Shown here piece by piece: positions 1-9,141 of a stretch of DNA of 64,000 nucleotides. Each line of letters starts with the position of its first letter. The stretch's first letter is position 1. Position numbers and translations under genes: made by a program. The DNA lies in NCBI GenBank assembly GCA_963682175.1, contig OY821784.1:21557621-21621620 (forward strand), in the 5' to 3' direction. Under the pieces are notes generated by a model, which worked only from the letters and a program-made list of their open reading frames with translations, had not been told where the DNA came from and ran no database searches. Source of the stretch: Triglochin maritima (taxonomy: Eukaryota > Streptophyta > Magnoliopsida > Alismatales > Juncaginaceae).

Positions 1-1334
1 GACTCGGGGATGACATAAAGTTTTTACAGAGTTCTGAGGTCCACGAGTTAAGTTCTCAAGCGAATTAAACCGAGTTTCCAAGTTGTTAGAAATTGGGAAA
101 CCTGGTGGGTTGGTGTTCTGACTTTGGGGTGGCTGATAAGACTGTGAATGCATGGGAGGGTGGTGTGGTCGGTTAGGTGGTCGAGACAAGTTTGAAGGAC
201 CACCTAGGGCATTCTTATGGGTCCATGAAAAATGAGGGTGGTTCCTCCATCCCAGGTTATATGATGATGAATATGGGTCATTCCTGGATCTATCATAGAT
301 GGCATTTACATGTTCCATCTCAGGAAGAATGGATGCACACTCACCCCCTATATGACCTATCCTACCACATAAGTTACATGAAACTGAACCAGATGCAGAC
401 AAATGAGACACATCGTGCTAGGTTTGGAGCTCAATCGAATCCATACGGCACATTAAGGCCGTTTTGCGTGCCTCAGTGGCATAGTGGTATCGACTGCAAA
501 TGCGGCACCCGATCTACTGGAGTTTGCATTTGTGATCCTCGCTCCTATGCTAGATGATGCAGGTGGTTCTCTTACACTCTCCCATTGCATGGTTTTATCA
601 GTGAGGTCTTCTAGGAAAGCCCATGCCTCCCTTTCATCCTTTCCTAAGAACTCTCCTTGACACATGGACTCAAGGAGCGTTCGGGATGGGATGTGAAGAC
701 CCTCGTAAACAATCTGACACAAGCGCCACAACTCGATGCCATGGTGAGGGCATGACGAGAGTAGCTCCTTGAACCTCTCTAAGTATGCATGGAATGATTC
801 GGTCTCATGTTGATAGAACGAATTGATTTCGTTCCTCAATTTTTGAGTCCGATGATTTGGAAAGTACTTCTTGAGAAATGCAGATTGAAACTCATCCCAA
901 GTCCTAAAGGCATTTTCCTGGTTGCTGTACAACCACTTCTTGGTATCATCCTTCAGTGCAAAGGGGACAAGCCAAAGATGGATGGAGTCTGTGCTAAGTT
1001 GTTGCAGCTTGAACATAGCACAAACCTTCTCAAATTCCCTGAGAAAGATATAGGGGTCACCTTTCCCAGTGAAGTGAAGGAGCATGGAAATAAAATGAGG
1101 CTTAACCTTAAAGTGGTTCCCATTTGCCTCTGGCAATACGATGCATGAGGGTAGAGCGGTACGGCTCGGGTAGCATCGATCACGGAGAGGTATGGGAGCG
1201 ACAGCAGGAAGAATAGGTAGAACAGGTGGGACAGGTGGGTCCAGCAACTGCTCCTCCTCGCGGTAATGAGCAGCCATTGAACCCAAACTATGTGCGACAC
1301 GAGAGGAGGGAGGCGTCGAGAAATCGACTACCAA
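1..1334 (-). pseudogene. gag: Athila-like gag (capsid domain plus zinc knuckle), partial
   Basis: The first 293 codons (1334 down to 453) are open. They start MVVDFSTPP and hold a Retrotrans_gag capsid domain at about residues 73-245, with FRTWDEFQSAFLKKYFP at 143-159 and the LPS...VKPHFI entry region. At 453 a frameshift ends the frame in a different C-terminus. The true frame goes on below, with a CX2CX4HX4C zinc knuckle (CNLCGRIGHIGGEC) at 378-337 and Pro/Asn/Gln-rich sequence to the window edge. Gag forms the particle and packages RNA. This is the best-preserved capsid domain of the A group in the window; the related copies at 14.1, 45.1, 52.6 and 54.4 kb carry nonsense codons or deletions. 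The start was chosen at the ATG upstream of the SSRVAHSLGSMAAH stretch shared with the 44.9 kb copy. Confidence 0.85.
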
Positions 1335-2045
1335 AATAGGGTTGACGACACGCCTCGTAAAACAGCTGCTCTCGTCTCGTGCCTACAAAAGCATGCACAA
1401 AAGTGCACACACAAACCAAAACTTTTTTTAAACAAAGAATGTGCTAGAGGAGCAGACGGAGGGACACAGAAGAGAGAGAATGACTCAGGAGAGAAGGGAA
1501 GATGTCCTTATGCTACGACGGGTGGGTACAGGTAGAAGCACAGAAGCAAACAAGGCTCAAACAATCCTAAGGTCGCTATAGGTCCTTACAGCTAGACGAT
1601 ACCTAACTGCGAGGTCACACGGCCTCAACACGTCTCACCTCCCTATGACGAGGACCACAAAGCCCAGCAAGTGAGTCAAGTTTTGGAGATCTCGTCTCTC
1701 CTACTATCGACAGAGTGGGCGACGCCGATCAGGCCATGACGGTCAAGACCGGATCACTCTCCTAATGCCCCTAAATCCTTAGGGCCAAAGTCTACTTCAT
1801 TTTAAAATTAGGCTCTTGATTAGTGTGGTTTTTGGGGCGAAGGAAAGGGTGATGAAATCCCCCACCTTATCTTATACGAGACAGCTCCTCCTTAGTAGGA
1901 TTTTGGAGTCTTAATCTAGCAATCAACTCTCCAAACAAACGCTCAACTCACAATTGTTGCAATGCAATTCCTACTAACTAATGCATGTTCATACGGAATG
2001 CATGAATGAGAGTAGGAAATGCGTACCTCACACTAGGACTCAGCA

Positions 2046-2286
2046 ACTGAAAGTAAAGCTAAAAGAAAAGACAATCTACGTGCCTAAGTCGAGTACATGA
2101 TGCATGGCCTAAACAAGAAAGAATGCCTAATCTTTTGCTTTGGGTTTTAAGGTCCAAGTTGCTTAAAGGGAGATTGATTATTGATCTGGGAACAAACTAT
2201 AAGTCAAAACATACCAAATCGAGTCCCAGATCACTATATCAGATAATACAACAAGCCAAAGAAACAACGAAGGAAACAGAGCTCAC
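2046..2286 (-). other. Putative leader intron (A0)
   Basis: On the minus strand CTG|GTGAGC follows the palindrome directly (donor G at 2286), and a pyrimidine-rich CTTTACTTTCAG|TTGCTGAG ends at 2046. The interval is 241 nt. Four other leaders here have matching boundaries and intervals of 237-239 nt. Splicing itself is inferred. Confidence 0.4.
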
Positions 2287-2287
2287 C

Positions 2288-2307
2288 AGACCGCCAATTG
2301 GCGGTCT
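2288..2307. repeat. Perfect 20-bp palindrome in the A0 leader
   Basis: AGACCGCCAATTGGCGGTCT is its own reverse complement. A degenerate second copy (GCCACTGATTGGCGGTC) lies at 2311-2327. It sits about 105 nt after the PBS in transcript sense and abuts the donor-like GTGAGC. Confidence 0.9.
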
Positions 2308-2411
2308 CAGGCCACTGATTGGCGGTCCGAGCGGTCTCCTGAAACAAAGAAAACTACAAAACACAAATTAAATCCACTCGAATCGTCCAAACTAGAGTCT
2401 GGACTGACAAC

Positions 2412-2429
2412 TCCCCGGCAATGGCGCCA
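2412..2429 (-). other. Primer-binding site, tRNA-Asp type
   Basis: On the minus strand TGGCGCCATTGCCGGGGA is complementary to the 3' end of plant tRNA-Asp(GTC) (UCCCCGGCAACGGCGCCA, from memory) with one mismatch. It lies a few bases after the LTR end, as expected for minus-strand DNA priming. Confidence 0.85.
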
Positions 2430-2435
2430 AAAACT

Positions 2436-2665
2436 TGTTTAATCGTTTAAACTACCGCAAGTGCACGATGTCGGTGAAGACGTGACAAATACGGGTCGAT
2501 CAACGGGGAGGAGAGACCACTCTGGTTTTTCAGAAATCATGTGGCAACAACAAGGGAGAAGAGTTTGTCTAAGCTAATCTATGCTACACTAAACTACTAA
2601 GAAGAGAAATGCAACGGAAAGCGATTAACGATTACTTCGACCTAAACCAAAGAAACTTAACACTA
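2436..2665 (-). repeat. LTR 3' stub of A0
   Basis: On the minus strand it ends in GATTAAACA and contains the conserved U5 tail (ATCGACCCGTATTTG, CGTGCACTTGCGG). Upstream sequence stops near 2655-2667, where an oppositely oriented LTR begins. Confidence 0.7.
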
Positions 2666-2667
2666 AG

Positions 2668-3630
2668 CTGGGGAGATGCTATTTGTCATGTGACTCATGA
2701 ATAAAATAAATCTTTGTTAGTTTCATGTTGTCTCTTTTAACTCTTGCATGTTTAGCTTAATTTTGTTTTAGTTAAAATGTTTTGTCTTCTTAATACAAAT
2801 GTTAGCCTAATGAGTAGTGAGTAGTTCAACCCCCCTTTGGGGGCTAGAGATGTACATTTATGTTTTGTCGTTTGACGAATTTGATTGTGTAGACTTGAAT
2901 GTTTGTATCTTCATCGGGTTTGTTTAATCATCTACATGTTGGGGGATTTTTGATGGGTTTTCCATAAGATGTAGACACTTCCCAAGCTTGGTTTCCTCAT
3001 GTTTATTGGCTGAAATTTCTGGTTGGATATGCTACATATTAGTCATGTTTTGTGTTAGTGTTTACTCACTTGATTGATTGAACAAACTTTGTTTTGATGG
3101 GTTTCGCCATGAAATTCAGACACCTCCCATTCTTAGCTTTCTTCTTGACATGAGTTCCTGGTTTTTAATGAGTCTTGCCATAATTTTAGACACTTCTCAT
3201 GCTGAGCCTCATCTTGTGATAATCAAGTAGTAATTGCTAAAATGTTGTGTGAATGGATTGATATGTCTTGCCAAATCTTTAGACCCTTCCTATGCATGAA
3301 GACACACACATACATGCTTTCGTGTGTCATTCACCACTTCTATCACTTCATATGTGAAGACACTCCACCCCTGAGGGGATTCATGCATATTTCGTTCCAC
3401 ATAGTTTGCTGAATTTTTCTAGTTGTTATTTGCATCGTAATCTAGTTTGTTTTGCGTTTGTAGCATAATCGCCTTTTAATAGTAGCGTAATAATCTCTTC
3501 TTGCATTGTTATTTCCCACTTGATTTTGCTCACTCGAAAGTTTGCAACGCTCCCTGCGGATCGACCCAAACTTGTCCTGTGTTCCCCGACGGCCCCGTGC
3601 TCTTACGGTTAATTAAGAAAACATTTAATA
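2668..3630 (+). repeat. LTR fragment (U5 side) of A3, plus orientation
   Basis: It starts inside the R region (ATGCTATTTGTCATGTGACTC, as in the 4.55 and 19.26 kb LTRs). It runs through the CCCCCCTTTGGGGG hairpin (about 2830) and the CCACCCCTGAGGGG hairpin (about 3366) to the tail near 3625. The U3 and TATA side is missing. It is fused directly to a coding fragment at about 3630, with no PBS or leader, so a large deletion removed the element's 5' interior. Confidence 0.75.
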
Positions 3631-3923
3631 TTCATCTTGACTACAACAAGGACCCACTTGCCACCAAGCCTATGCTTGATAATATAAAGGAGGTTGGGTG
3701 GTCCTTGCTGGACGACTTGGGGAGAAGCCCTATACTTAGTCCAACAGGTGTGTTACATCATACGAATGAGCCTTAGGAACTCATTTCAATGCACCCGCTT
3801 ACTTGTCGGAGGGTTTTGTTTGACGAGCAACTAAACCCTAGTTCGGCAACACAACTCTCTCATTAATGTTGCTGACACCGAACCAATATCATGAGGGGTT
3901 TGAGCCTTTCCGTTTTGACCTTT
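3631..3923 (+). pseudogene. Fragment of the region downstream of protease (GWRV-type domain), A3
   Basis: The reading frame gives LHLDYNKDPLATKPMLD...LLDDLGRSPIL, then a stop and ELISMHPLTCRRVLFDEQ. It matches the segment after protease at 16.6-16.9 and 47.5-47.8 kb. It is cut at 3923 by A2; the last five bases (CCTTT) are the target-site duplication. The sequence resumes at 20182. Confidence 0.75.
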
Positions 3924-5033
3924 TGATTGACATGAAATCATGCATATATTTATGTCTTATATCTTCTATTTTTAGCCTAAGCAATGCTATGTAACGAGTT
4001 TATGTTTAAGTTTCAGGATTAAATAGGTTTGAGAAGAAGAGATTCAAAAAGGACCTAAGAGCAAGACAAAGGACTGAATTGTGAGATTTATGGACTGAAA
4101 TGCAAGAGGAAGGACACGTATGTAAACCAAAAGGACCAATAAGAAAATCAAGAAACTCCACACCCTCATGAAGAGTATTTTGGCAATTAGATTGGGGCCG
4201 ACACTCAAACAACCGATCCAGATGCACCACATGTAATAAAATGAAGCATTGAGTAGGATATACAAATTTAGAGCAAATAAGACAAGAAGTGACCGCCAAT
4301 TGGCGGCCCAAGACCGACAATTGGTGGCTTCTTTTTGTCCAATTGCAATGCGGCTTCTTGTGGTTCTTTATTATGTTGTGTTTATCCATTGGTAGTAGTT
4401 TCATTAGTCCCACATTGGGAAATTGACCCTGATTACATTTTTCTAGCAATATAAATAGAACTTTTCCTTTTCCTTTGTATTCAACCCATTGCTTGAAGGC
4501 ATTCTCTCTACTTTGAGTATAGCTTTGAAGAAAAACTCAAGTGGAGAAGAATGCTACTTGTAATGTGAGTCATTTAATAAAATAATTTTTCATAATTTTG
4601 TTCTCATGTTGTCTCTTTTTCTTGCATGCTTAGCTTAGTCTTGTTTCTTTAATCTTAGTCTCAATTAGTTAGAATGTCTCCTTTTCTTTATATGAATGAT
4701 TGCTTAATGTGTAGTGATTAGATCCATCCCCTGTGGGGGTGGAGATGATGTACATATATGTTGTGATGTTTGGATGTTTGATGAATTTTGGATTGTGTTG
4801 ACTTGCATGTTTGTATGTTCATTGGGGGTATTTTAATCATCTCAATGTTGGGGGTTTTTGATGGGTTTTGCCATAAGATTTAGACACTTCCAATGCTTAG
4901 TTTGCTCATGTTTATTGACTGAAATTTCCTGTTGAATATGCTACATGTTAGTTATGTGTTTGTATTTGTGTTTGCTTGCTTCAATGATTGAAGAAACTAT
5001 GTTTTGATGGGATTTGCTAAAACATTTAGACAC
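3924..5033 (+). repeat. 5' LTR of A2, first part
   Basis: It begins TGATTGACATGAAATC. It carries the palindrome pair at 4291-4328, a USE-like GTCCCACATTG at 4407-4417, TATAAATA at 4450-4457 (gap 32 bp), AATAAA near 4573 and the CATCCCCTGTGGGGGTGG hairpin near 4730. A1 interrupts it after GACAC at 5029-5033. Confidence 0.9.
4291..4328. repeat. Palindrome pair in U3 of A2
   Basis: GACCGCCAATTGGCGGCC followed by a degenerate GACCGACAATTGGTGGC. The same pair is at 18998-19035 in the 3' LTR. Confidence 0.7.
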
Positions 5034-5402
5034 TGATTGACATCATTTCATGCTTATATTTGTATCTTATATCCATTATCTTACACCTAAGCAATGCTAC
5101 ATGACGAGTTTTATGTTTGAATTTCATAAATAAATAGGTTTGAAGAGATGAAGCATAAATGGACCCAAAAGCAAGGAAAATGGACTGAATTGTGAGACCT
5201 GGGGACTAAGATGCATGGGAGAAGGACCTGAACGTAAGACCGAAGAACCAAAGAGCAAAACAGAAAACTCCACACCTTCATGGGGAGTATTTTGGCAATT
5301 CGATTTGGGTCGGAGCTCCAATAAACAAAGTAGATGCATCAAAGACCAACAAATCCATCCAGAAAAGCCCAGAACAAAAACGAAGCGGGTCCAAACCCTG
5401 TA

Positions 5403-5442
5403 GACCACGAATTGGCGGTCTGGGACCGCGAATTGGCGGTCT
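5403..5442. repeat. Tandem palindromes in U3 of the A1 5' LTR
   Basis: Two 21-bp units, each a near-palindrome around GAATTGGCGGTC. The 3' LTR (11166-11183) has only one unit, so one unit was lost or gained after insertion. Confidence 0.75.
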
Positions 5443-5518
5443 GGGTTGCCCCGAATCCGCTAATATTTCTCTGGGTTATGTATTAGAGCGTGTTTAGTCT
5501 ATTTCTAGTATTTGTTTA

Positions 5519-5569
5519 GTCCCACATCGGAGGATTGTCCCCGATTACCTTTTTCTATGGCTATAAATA
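5519..5569 (+). promoter_or_regulatory. USE-like element plus TATA box, LTR promoter
   Basis: GTCCCACATCG (5519-5529) matches the plant snRNA upstream sequence element RTCCCACATCG. TATAAATA starts at 5562. The 32-bp gap is identical in ten A-group LTRs of this window. Confidence 0.6.
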
Positions 5570-6597
5570 GAACTCTTCACCTTCCATTGTAATCACCCAT
5601 TGCTTGGTGGCATTCTCTCTATTTGGAGTAAGCCTTGAAGCAAAACTCAAGGTAGAGAAGAATGCTACCTTCAATGTGAGCCATTGTTAATAAAATAATT
5701 GTTCTTAGTTTCTTTTAATCTTGTCTTTTAATTCTTGCATGTTTCTTAGTTTTATGTTCATTTCAATTAGTTTCTTTAATATTCCTTTCTTTCTTAGTTG
5801 AATTTCCTTTCAGTGTAATGTTTTATTTTGTTAATGTAGTTAGTGTAATGAGTAGTGAGTAGTTTCATCCCCATTTGGGGGGTGGAGAAATATGTGATAT
5901 AATCATGTAGTGTATTAGGTGTGTGTTATCTTAATCCATTGAGCCTTATATGATTTCCATAACCATCTATTGAGATTTCACTCTTATCTTCGATATGCTA
6001 ATGCTCTTGAATGAAGCTTAGCTTATGCTTAGATTAGTGGACCTATTTTATGGGGAATGATAAGGTGAGGATATGTATGGAATTAATATTGGAAACACGA
6101 TTTGTAGTGTATGTACTCTTGTTGCCTTTAGCTTGGTTAATGTCTTGTATGTTTTAATGATATTGGGTTATCTTATTTCATATGGAGGCATAGTAGGGTC
6201 TAGTCTTTATACATGAGTTCATTTAGCTTCATTCCAATTATTGTCTTGTATGTTTTAATGACATGATCTTATCTTATTTCATGTGGAGGCAAAATTGGAT
6301 TTAGCTTTATGATTTCATGCACTACATATTGTGAGGAGCATAATTGAACACACACACACATCTTTATACTCACATTATTTCTCTACCCCCTATGGGGTTT
6401 AGTTTTATTGCTTCTCTTCCATTTCCATTTTGCATTTTAGTGTAGTTTAGTGTTACCAACCTTTATCTCCTTTCTTTACCACTCGCATTCGAACAAACCA
6501 AAAGTCGATACACCTCCCTGTGGATTGACCCGTATTTGCCACCGCTTCAACGCGGCCGTGCACTTGCGGTTAATATAAAACGAATCAATCAAGTTTT

Positions 6598-6615
6598 TGG
6601 CGTCGTTGCTGGGGA
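6598..6615 (+). other. Primer-binding site of A1, tRNA-Asp type
   Basis: TGGCGTCGTTGCTGGGGA, two mismatches to the tRNA-Asp complement, six bases after the LTR end. Confidence 0.85.
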
Positions 6616-7728
6616 GGTGCTCTGTCCAGACTTTTGTTTGGACGATTCAAGTGGTTTTAATTTTTTGTTTTTAGTTTTTGTTTGTTTCAGGGGACCTTTG
6701 GATCAAGGGGAGGCTACTAGACAAGTTGGAGCACAAAAACTTCAAAAGGGACCGTTAATCAGCGGTCTGTGACCGCCAATAGGCGGCCTGGTGAGCTTTG
6801 CTTGCTCTCAGTTTTGTTCTGGTAGTTGTTTGCTACAACATAGTTTTCTGGGAGCACAATTTGGCATGTATTGACTTCTAGTTTGCTCCCAGATCATTAA
6901 ACCAAGCCCCATTAATCAACTTGGCCTTAAAATCCAAAACAAAAGATTAGACATTCTTACTTGTTTAGGTCACGCATCATGTACTTGACTTAGGCACGTA
7001 GTTGTCTTTTCTTTTAGCTTTATTTTCAGTTCTTGAGCGCTGGCGTGAGGTACGCATTTCTTACACTCATTCATGCATCTTGTATGCCCATGCATTAGTT
7101 AGTGGGAATTGCATTAGGACAAGAGTGAGTTGAGCGTTTGATTGGAGCGTTGATTGCTAGATTTTGGATCAAAACGCTACTAAGGAGGGGCTGTCGCATA
7201 AAAGATAAGGTGGGGGATTTCATCACCATTTCCTTCGCCCCAAAAATCACTCTTAATCAAGCCTTAACTAAAAGCAAGTAGACATTGGCCCTAGGATTTC
7301 GGACGCACTAGGAGAGTAATCTAGTTGAGACCGTGATGGCCTGATCGGCGTTGCCTACCTTGTCGGTAGTAGTAGGTACTGGATCTCTGGATCTGGTATC
7401 ACTTGCTGAGCATTGTGGTCTTCGTTGTAGGGAGGTGAGGTGTGTCGAGGCTAGTGACCTCGAAGTTAGGCATCGTCTAGCCTAAGGACCCATTGCCTTA
7501 CATTGTTTGAGTCGTGCTTGCTAGTTAGGCTTCTACCTGATCCCATTACCCACGCTAGATTTAGGGATTCTTCCCTTCTCCTCTGAGTCATCTTCTTCTC
7601 ACCTACTTCTATGTTCTAGTCTCCTCCCCTTTGCACTCTCTGTTAGCATTTTAGGGTCGAGTTGAGCACTTTTTGCGAGCTTAGCCTCATGGTGGTGAGA
7701 GTGGCCGACTCGAGAGTTTTTTGTTGAG
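6616..7728 (+). other. A1 leader
   Basis: Non-coding. It holds a palindrome pair at 6749-6788 (CCGTTAATCAGCGGTC, then GACCGCCAATAGGCGGCC) and the putative intron. Further conserved blocks are GGTGGGGGATTTCATCACC near 7210 and the GACCGTGATGGCCTGATCGG region near 7330. The ATG of the gag-like frame follows at 7729. Confidence 0.75.
6791..7029 (+). other. Putative leader intron of A1
   Basis: Donor-like CCTG|GTGAGC sits directly after the palindrome, and acceptor-like TTTATTTTCAG|TTCTTGAG ends at 7029. Length 239 nt. The boundaries match those of the other leaders. Confidence 0.4.
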
Positions 7729-9141
7729 ATGGATGGTTACATGGGCAACCATCGATTTCATTGTTGGGACCAGGACAATTCTTCCTGGTATTCCGGACCC
7801 ATGCAACCTGGGGTGGCTCAGACTAACACCCCGTATGGTTGGGACAATCTTAATTGTGTGACTGAGCAACTTTCATATTGGGGTAACATGAGAGAGGCAC
7901 CGACTGCTAGACCAAAATCTAGTTATGTCGGATCATATACTGGTCAACAAACTTTGGCCTCTTTCATGCCTGCGGTAGATGACATGAGTGCACCGGTGGC
8001 TCCAGTAGCCGTGTCATGCGACTCTTGTGGGTTGAGTGGTCATGTTATCGGAGAATGTCCATATGTTCCCCCAGAGCCTGAGTATGAGCATACATTTTCC
8101 CAAAATGCTCAATATGACCATTACGCATCCGCGTACAACCAGGGAGGGATGGATTCGTGGGGTGACAATTCTTATACTTCATTTTCACCCCAGTATCCTC
8201 CTCCCGAATACCCAGAATTCTACCAACACCCCACTTCGAATCATTGAACTCATTCTCAGCCCATCAACACCCAACCCCAAAATTTCCCAAGCTCTAACTT
8301 GGACCTCATAGTTGACCGCATACCTGATTCCTTGAAACAAACTTTCCTTACGTTCATGGAAATCACTCAACAATCCATACAAAATATGGCACTGCAAGTG
8401 AGTCAAATGTCGCAGCAATTACGTGAACGTGAGGAGAGTAACTTTTCTTGTCAACATGAGGATTCATCTTTTGATATCGAACCACCACCACATCCACAAA
8501 TTCAAAGCACAATCTTTCAAAGTCAAACTCCTAGTCATTCTGAGAGACTTGGGGTTTCAATTCACGATCACTTAGTGGAGGATTCGATTTAAATTGAGAA
8601 AAACAAGGACCAAATTCATTATGAGTCGGCACAGGATTGTGCCTTATCTTTTTCTCCCGTGGCCCTTGAGCCACATGATCTTCATGTTGTGACTCTTAAG
8701 GACTCACCTCTGGTGGAGCAAGAGCTCCCTAGTACCCTCAATTTCAAACAACCTTATGAGAGTTTGCCTCTCACTATTGTTCCTGATCATCTTGGAAATG
8801 ATGGAACATCAAACAACTACATTGCTCATGAGGGTATTAGGAGTTCCTTGGAGGATACCTTCAATATGAGACCCACTTTTTGTTCGCCTGGTGTGTCGAA
8901 CATGCCTAACGAGGTTCTTGACCTCGTTCCGACGCACCGACCTGTTGGTTGGAGAGTTTGGATTGACGATCATAACTTCAGCACCGCAACGGTAGAAACT
9001 CTGCTTCCATTGCCCCATATTTCCCAAACTCTTGAGAGGTTCAAGCTCTTTCAGTTTGATCCTTTGAATGAGACGCCTTTGCGTCCAATTCATGAACCTC
9101 TCATCTCATCTTGTGCTCTTTGTGAAGGGGCCCACGCATGA
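7729..9141 (+). pseudogene. Capsid-less gag-like protein with zinc knuckle, two nonsense codons
   Basis: One frame of 471 codons starts MDGYMGNHRFHCWDQDNSSW, broken by TGA at 8245-8247 (TGG, Trp, in the 61.3 kb copy) and TAA at 8590-8592 (CAA, Gln, in the 58.9 kb copy). A CX2CX4HX4C zinc knuckle (CDSCGLSGHVIGEC) is at 8017-8058, followed by a Tyr/Pro/Gln-rich stretch, a helical QTFLTFMEITQQSIQNMAL segment, and a C-terminal GWRVWIDDHNFS domain. It has no Retrotrans_gag capsid fold and no protease. The role is inferred to be RNA binding or packaging with capsid from a helper. Both stops are transitions, as expected from deamination in methylated repeats. Confidence 0.8.

Larger units (their letters stand above)
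1335..2411 (-). other. A0 untranslated leader between PBS and gag
   Basis: About 1.08 kb without a credible ORF. It aligns by eye with the leaders at 6.6-7.7, 12.85-14.1, 43.9-44.8, 51.2-52.2 and 56.9-58.0 kb. Shared blocks include a GTGGGGGATTTCATCACC-like motif (1849-1870 on this strand), a CATGCATCATGTACTCGACT block near 2090-2110, and the palindrome and splice-like sites listed separately. Confidence 0.7.
1..2665 (-). mobile_element. A0: 5' part of an Athila-like LTR retrotransposon, cut by the window edge
   Basis: Reading the minus strand from 2665 to 1, the order is LTR end, tRNA-Asp PBS, long leader with palindrome, then gag. This is the usual 5' order of Ty3/gypsy Athila-type elements. 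The LTR is only a 230-bp 3' stub because it is joined head-on to a plus-strand LTR piece at about 2665. The rest of the element lies beyond the left edge, so protease or pol cannot be judged. Confidence 0.85.
5034..6591 (+). repeat. 5' LTR of A1
   Basis: 1558 bp. It has USE-like GTCCCACATCG at 5519-5529, TATAAATA at 5562-5569, and a poly(A) signal AATAAA near 5690. Hairpins CCATCCCCATTTGGGGGGTGG (about 5868) and CTACCCCCTATGGGGT (about 6386) follow, and the conserved tail GTGGATTGACCCGTA...GCACTTGCGG. R-U5 downstream of the TATA box is about 1 kb, unusually long for a plant LTR. Confidence 0.92.

Noticed and set aside
177..557. A 126-codon plus-strand frame
   Set aside because: It is the antisense shadow of the A0 gag and its zinc knuckle.
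4006..4449. Antisense open frames of 70-147 codons in U3 (also 5124-5408, 10887-11105, 18713-19120, 30396-30617, 31762-32076, 49562-49907) with similar peptides
   Set aside because: They recur because the LTR itself recurs. Lengths and ends differ between copies, and there is no start context or known domain.
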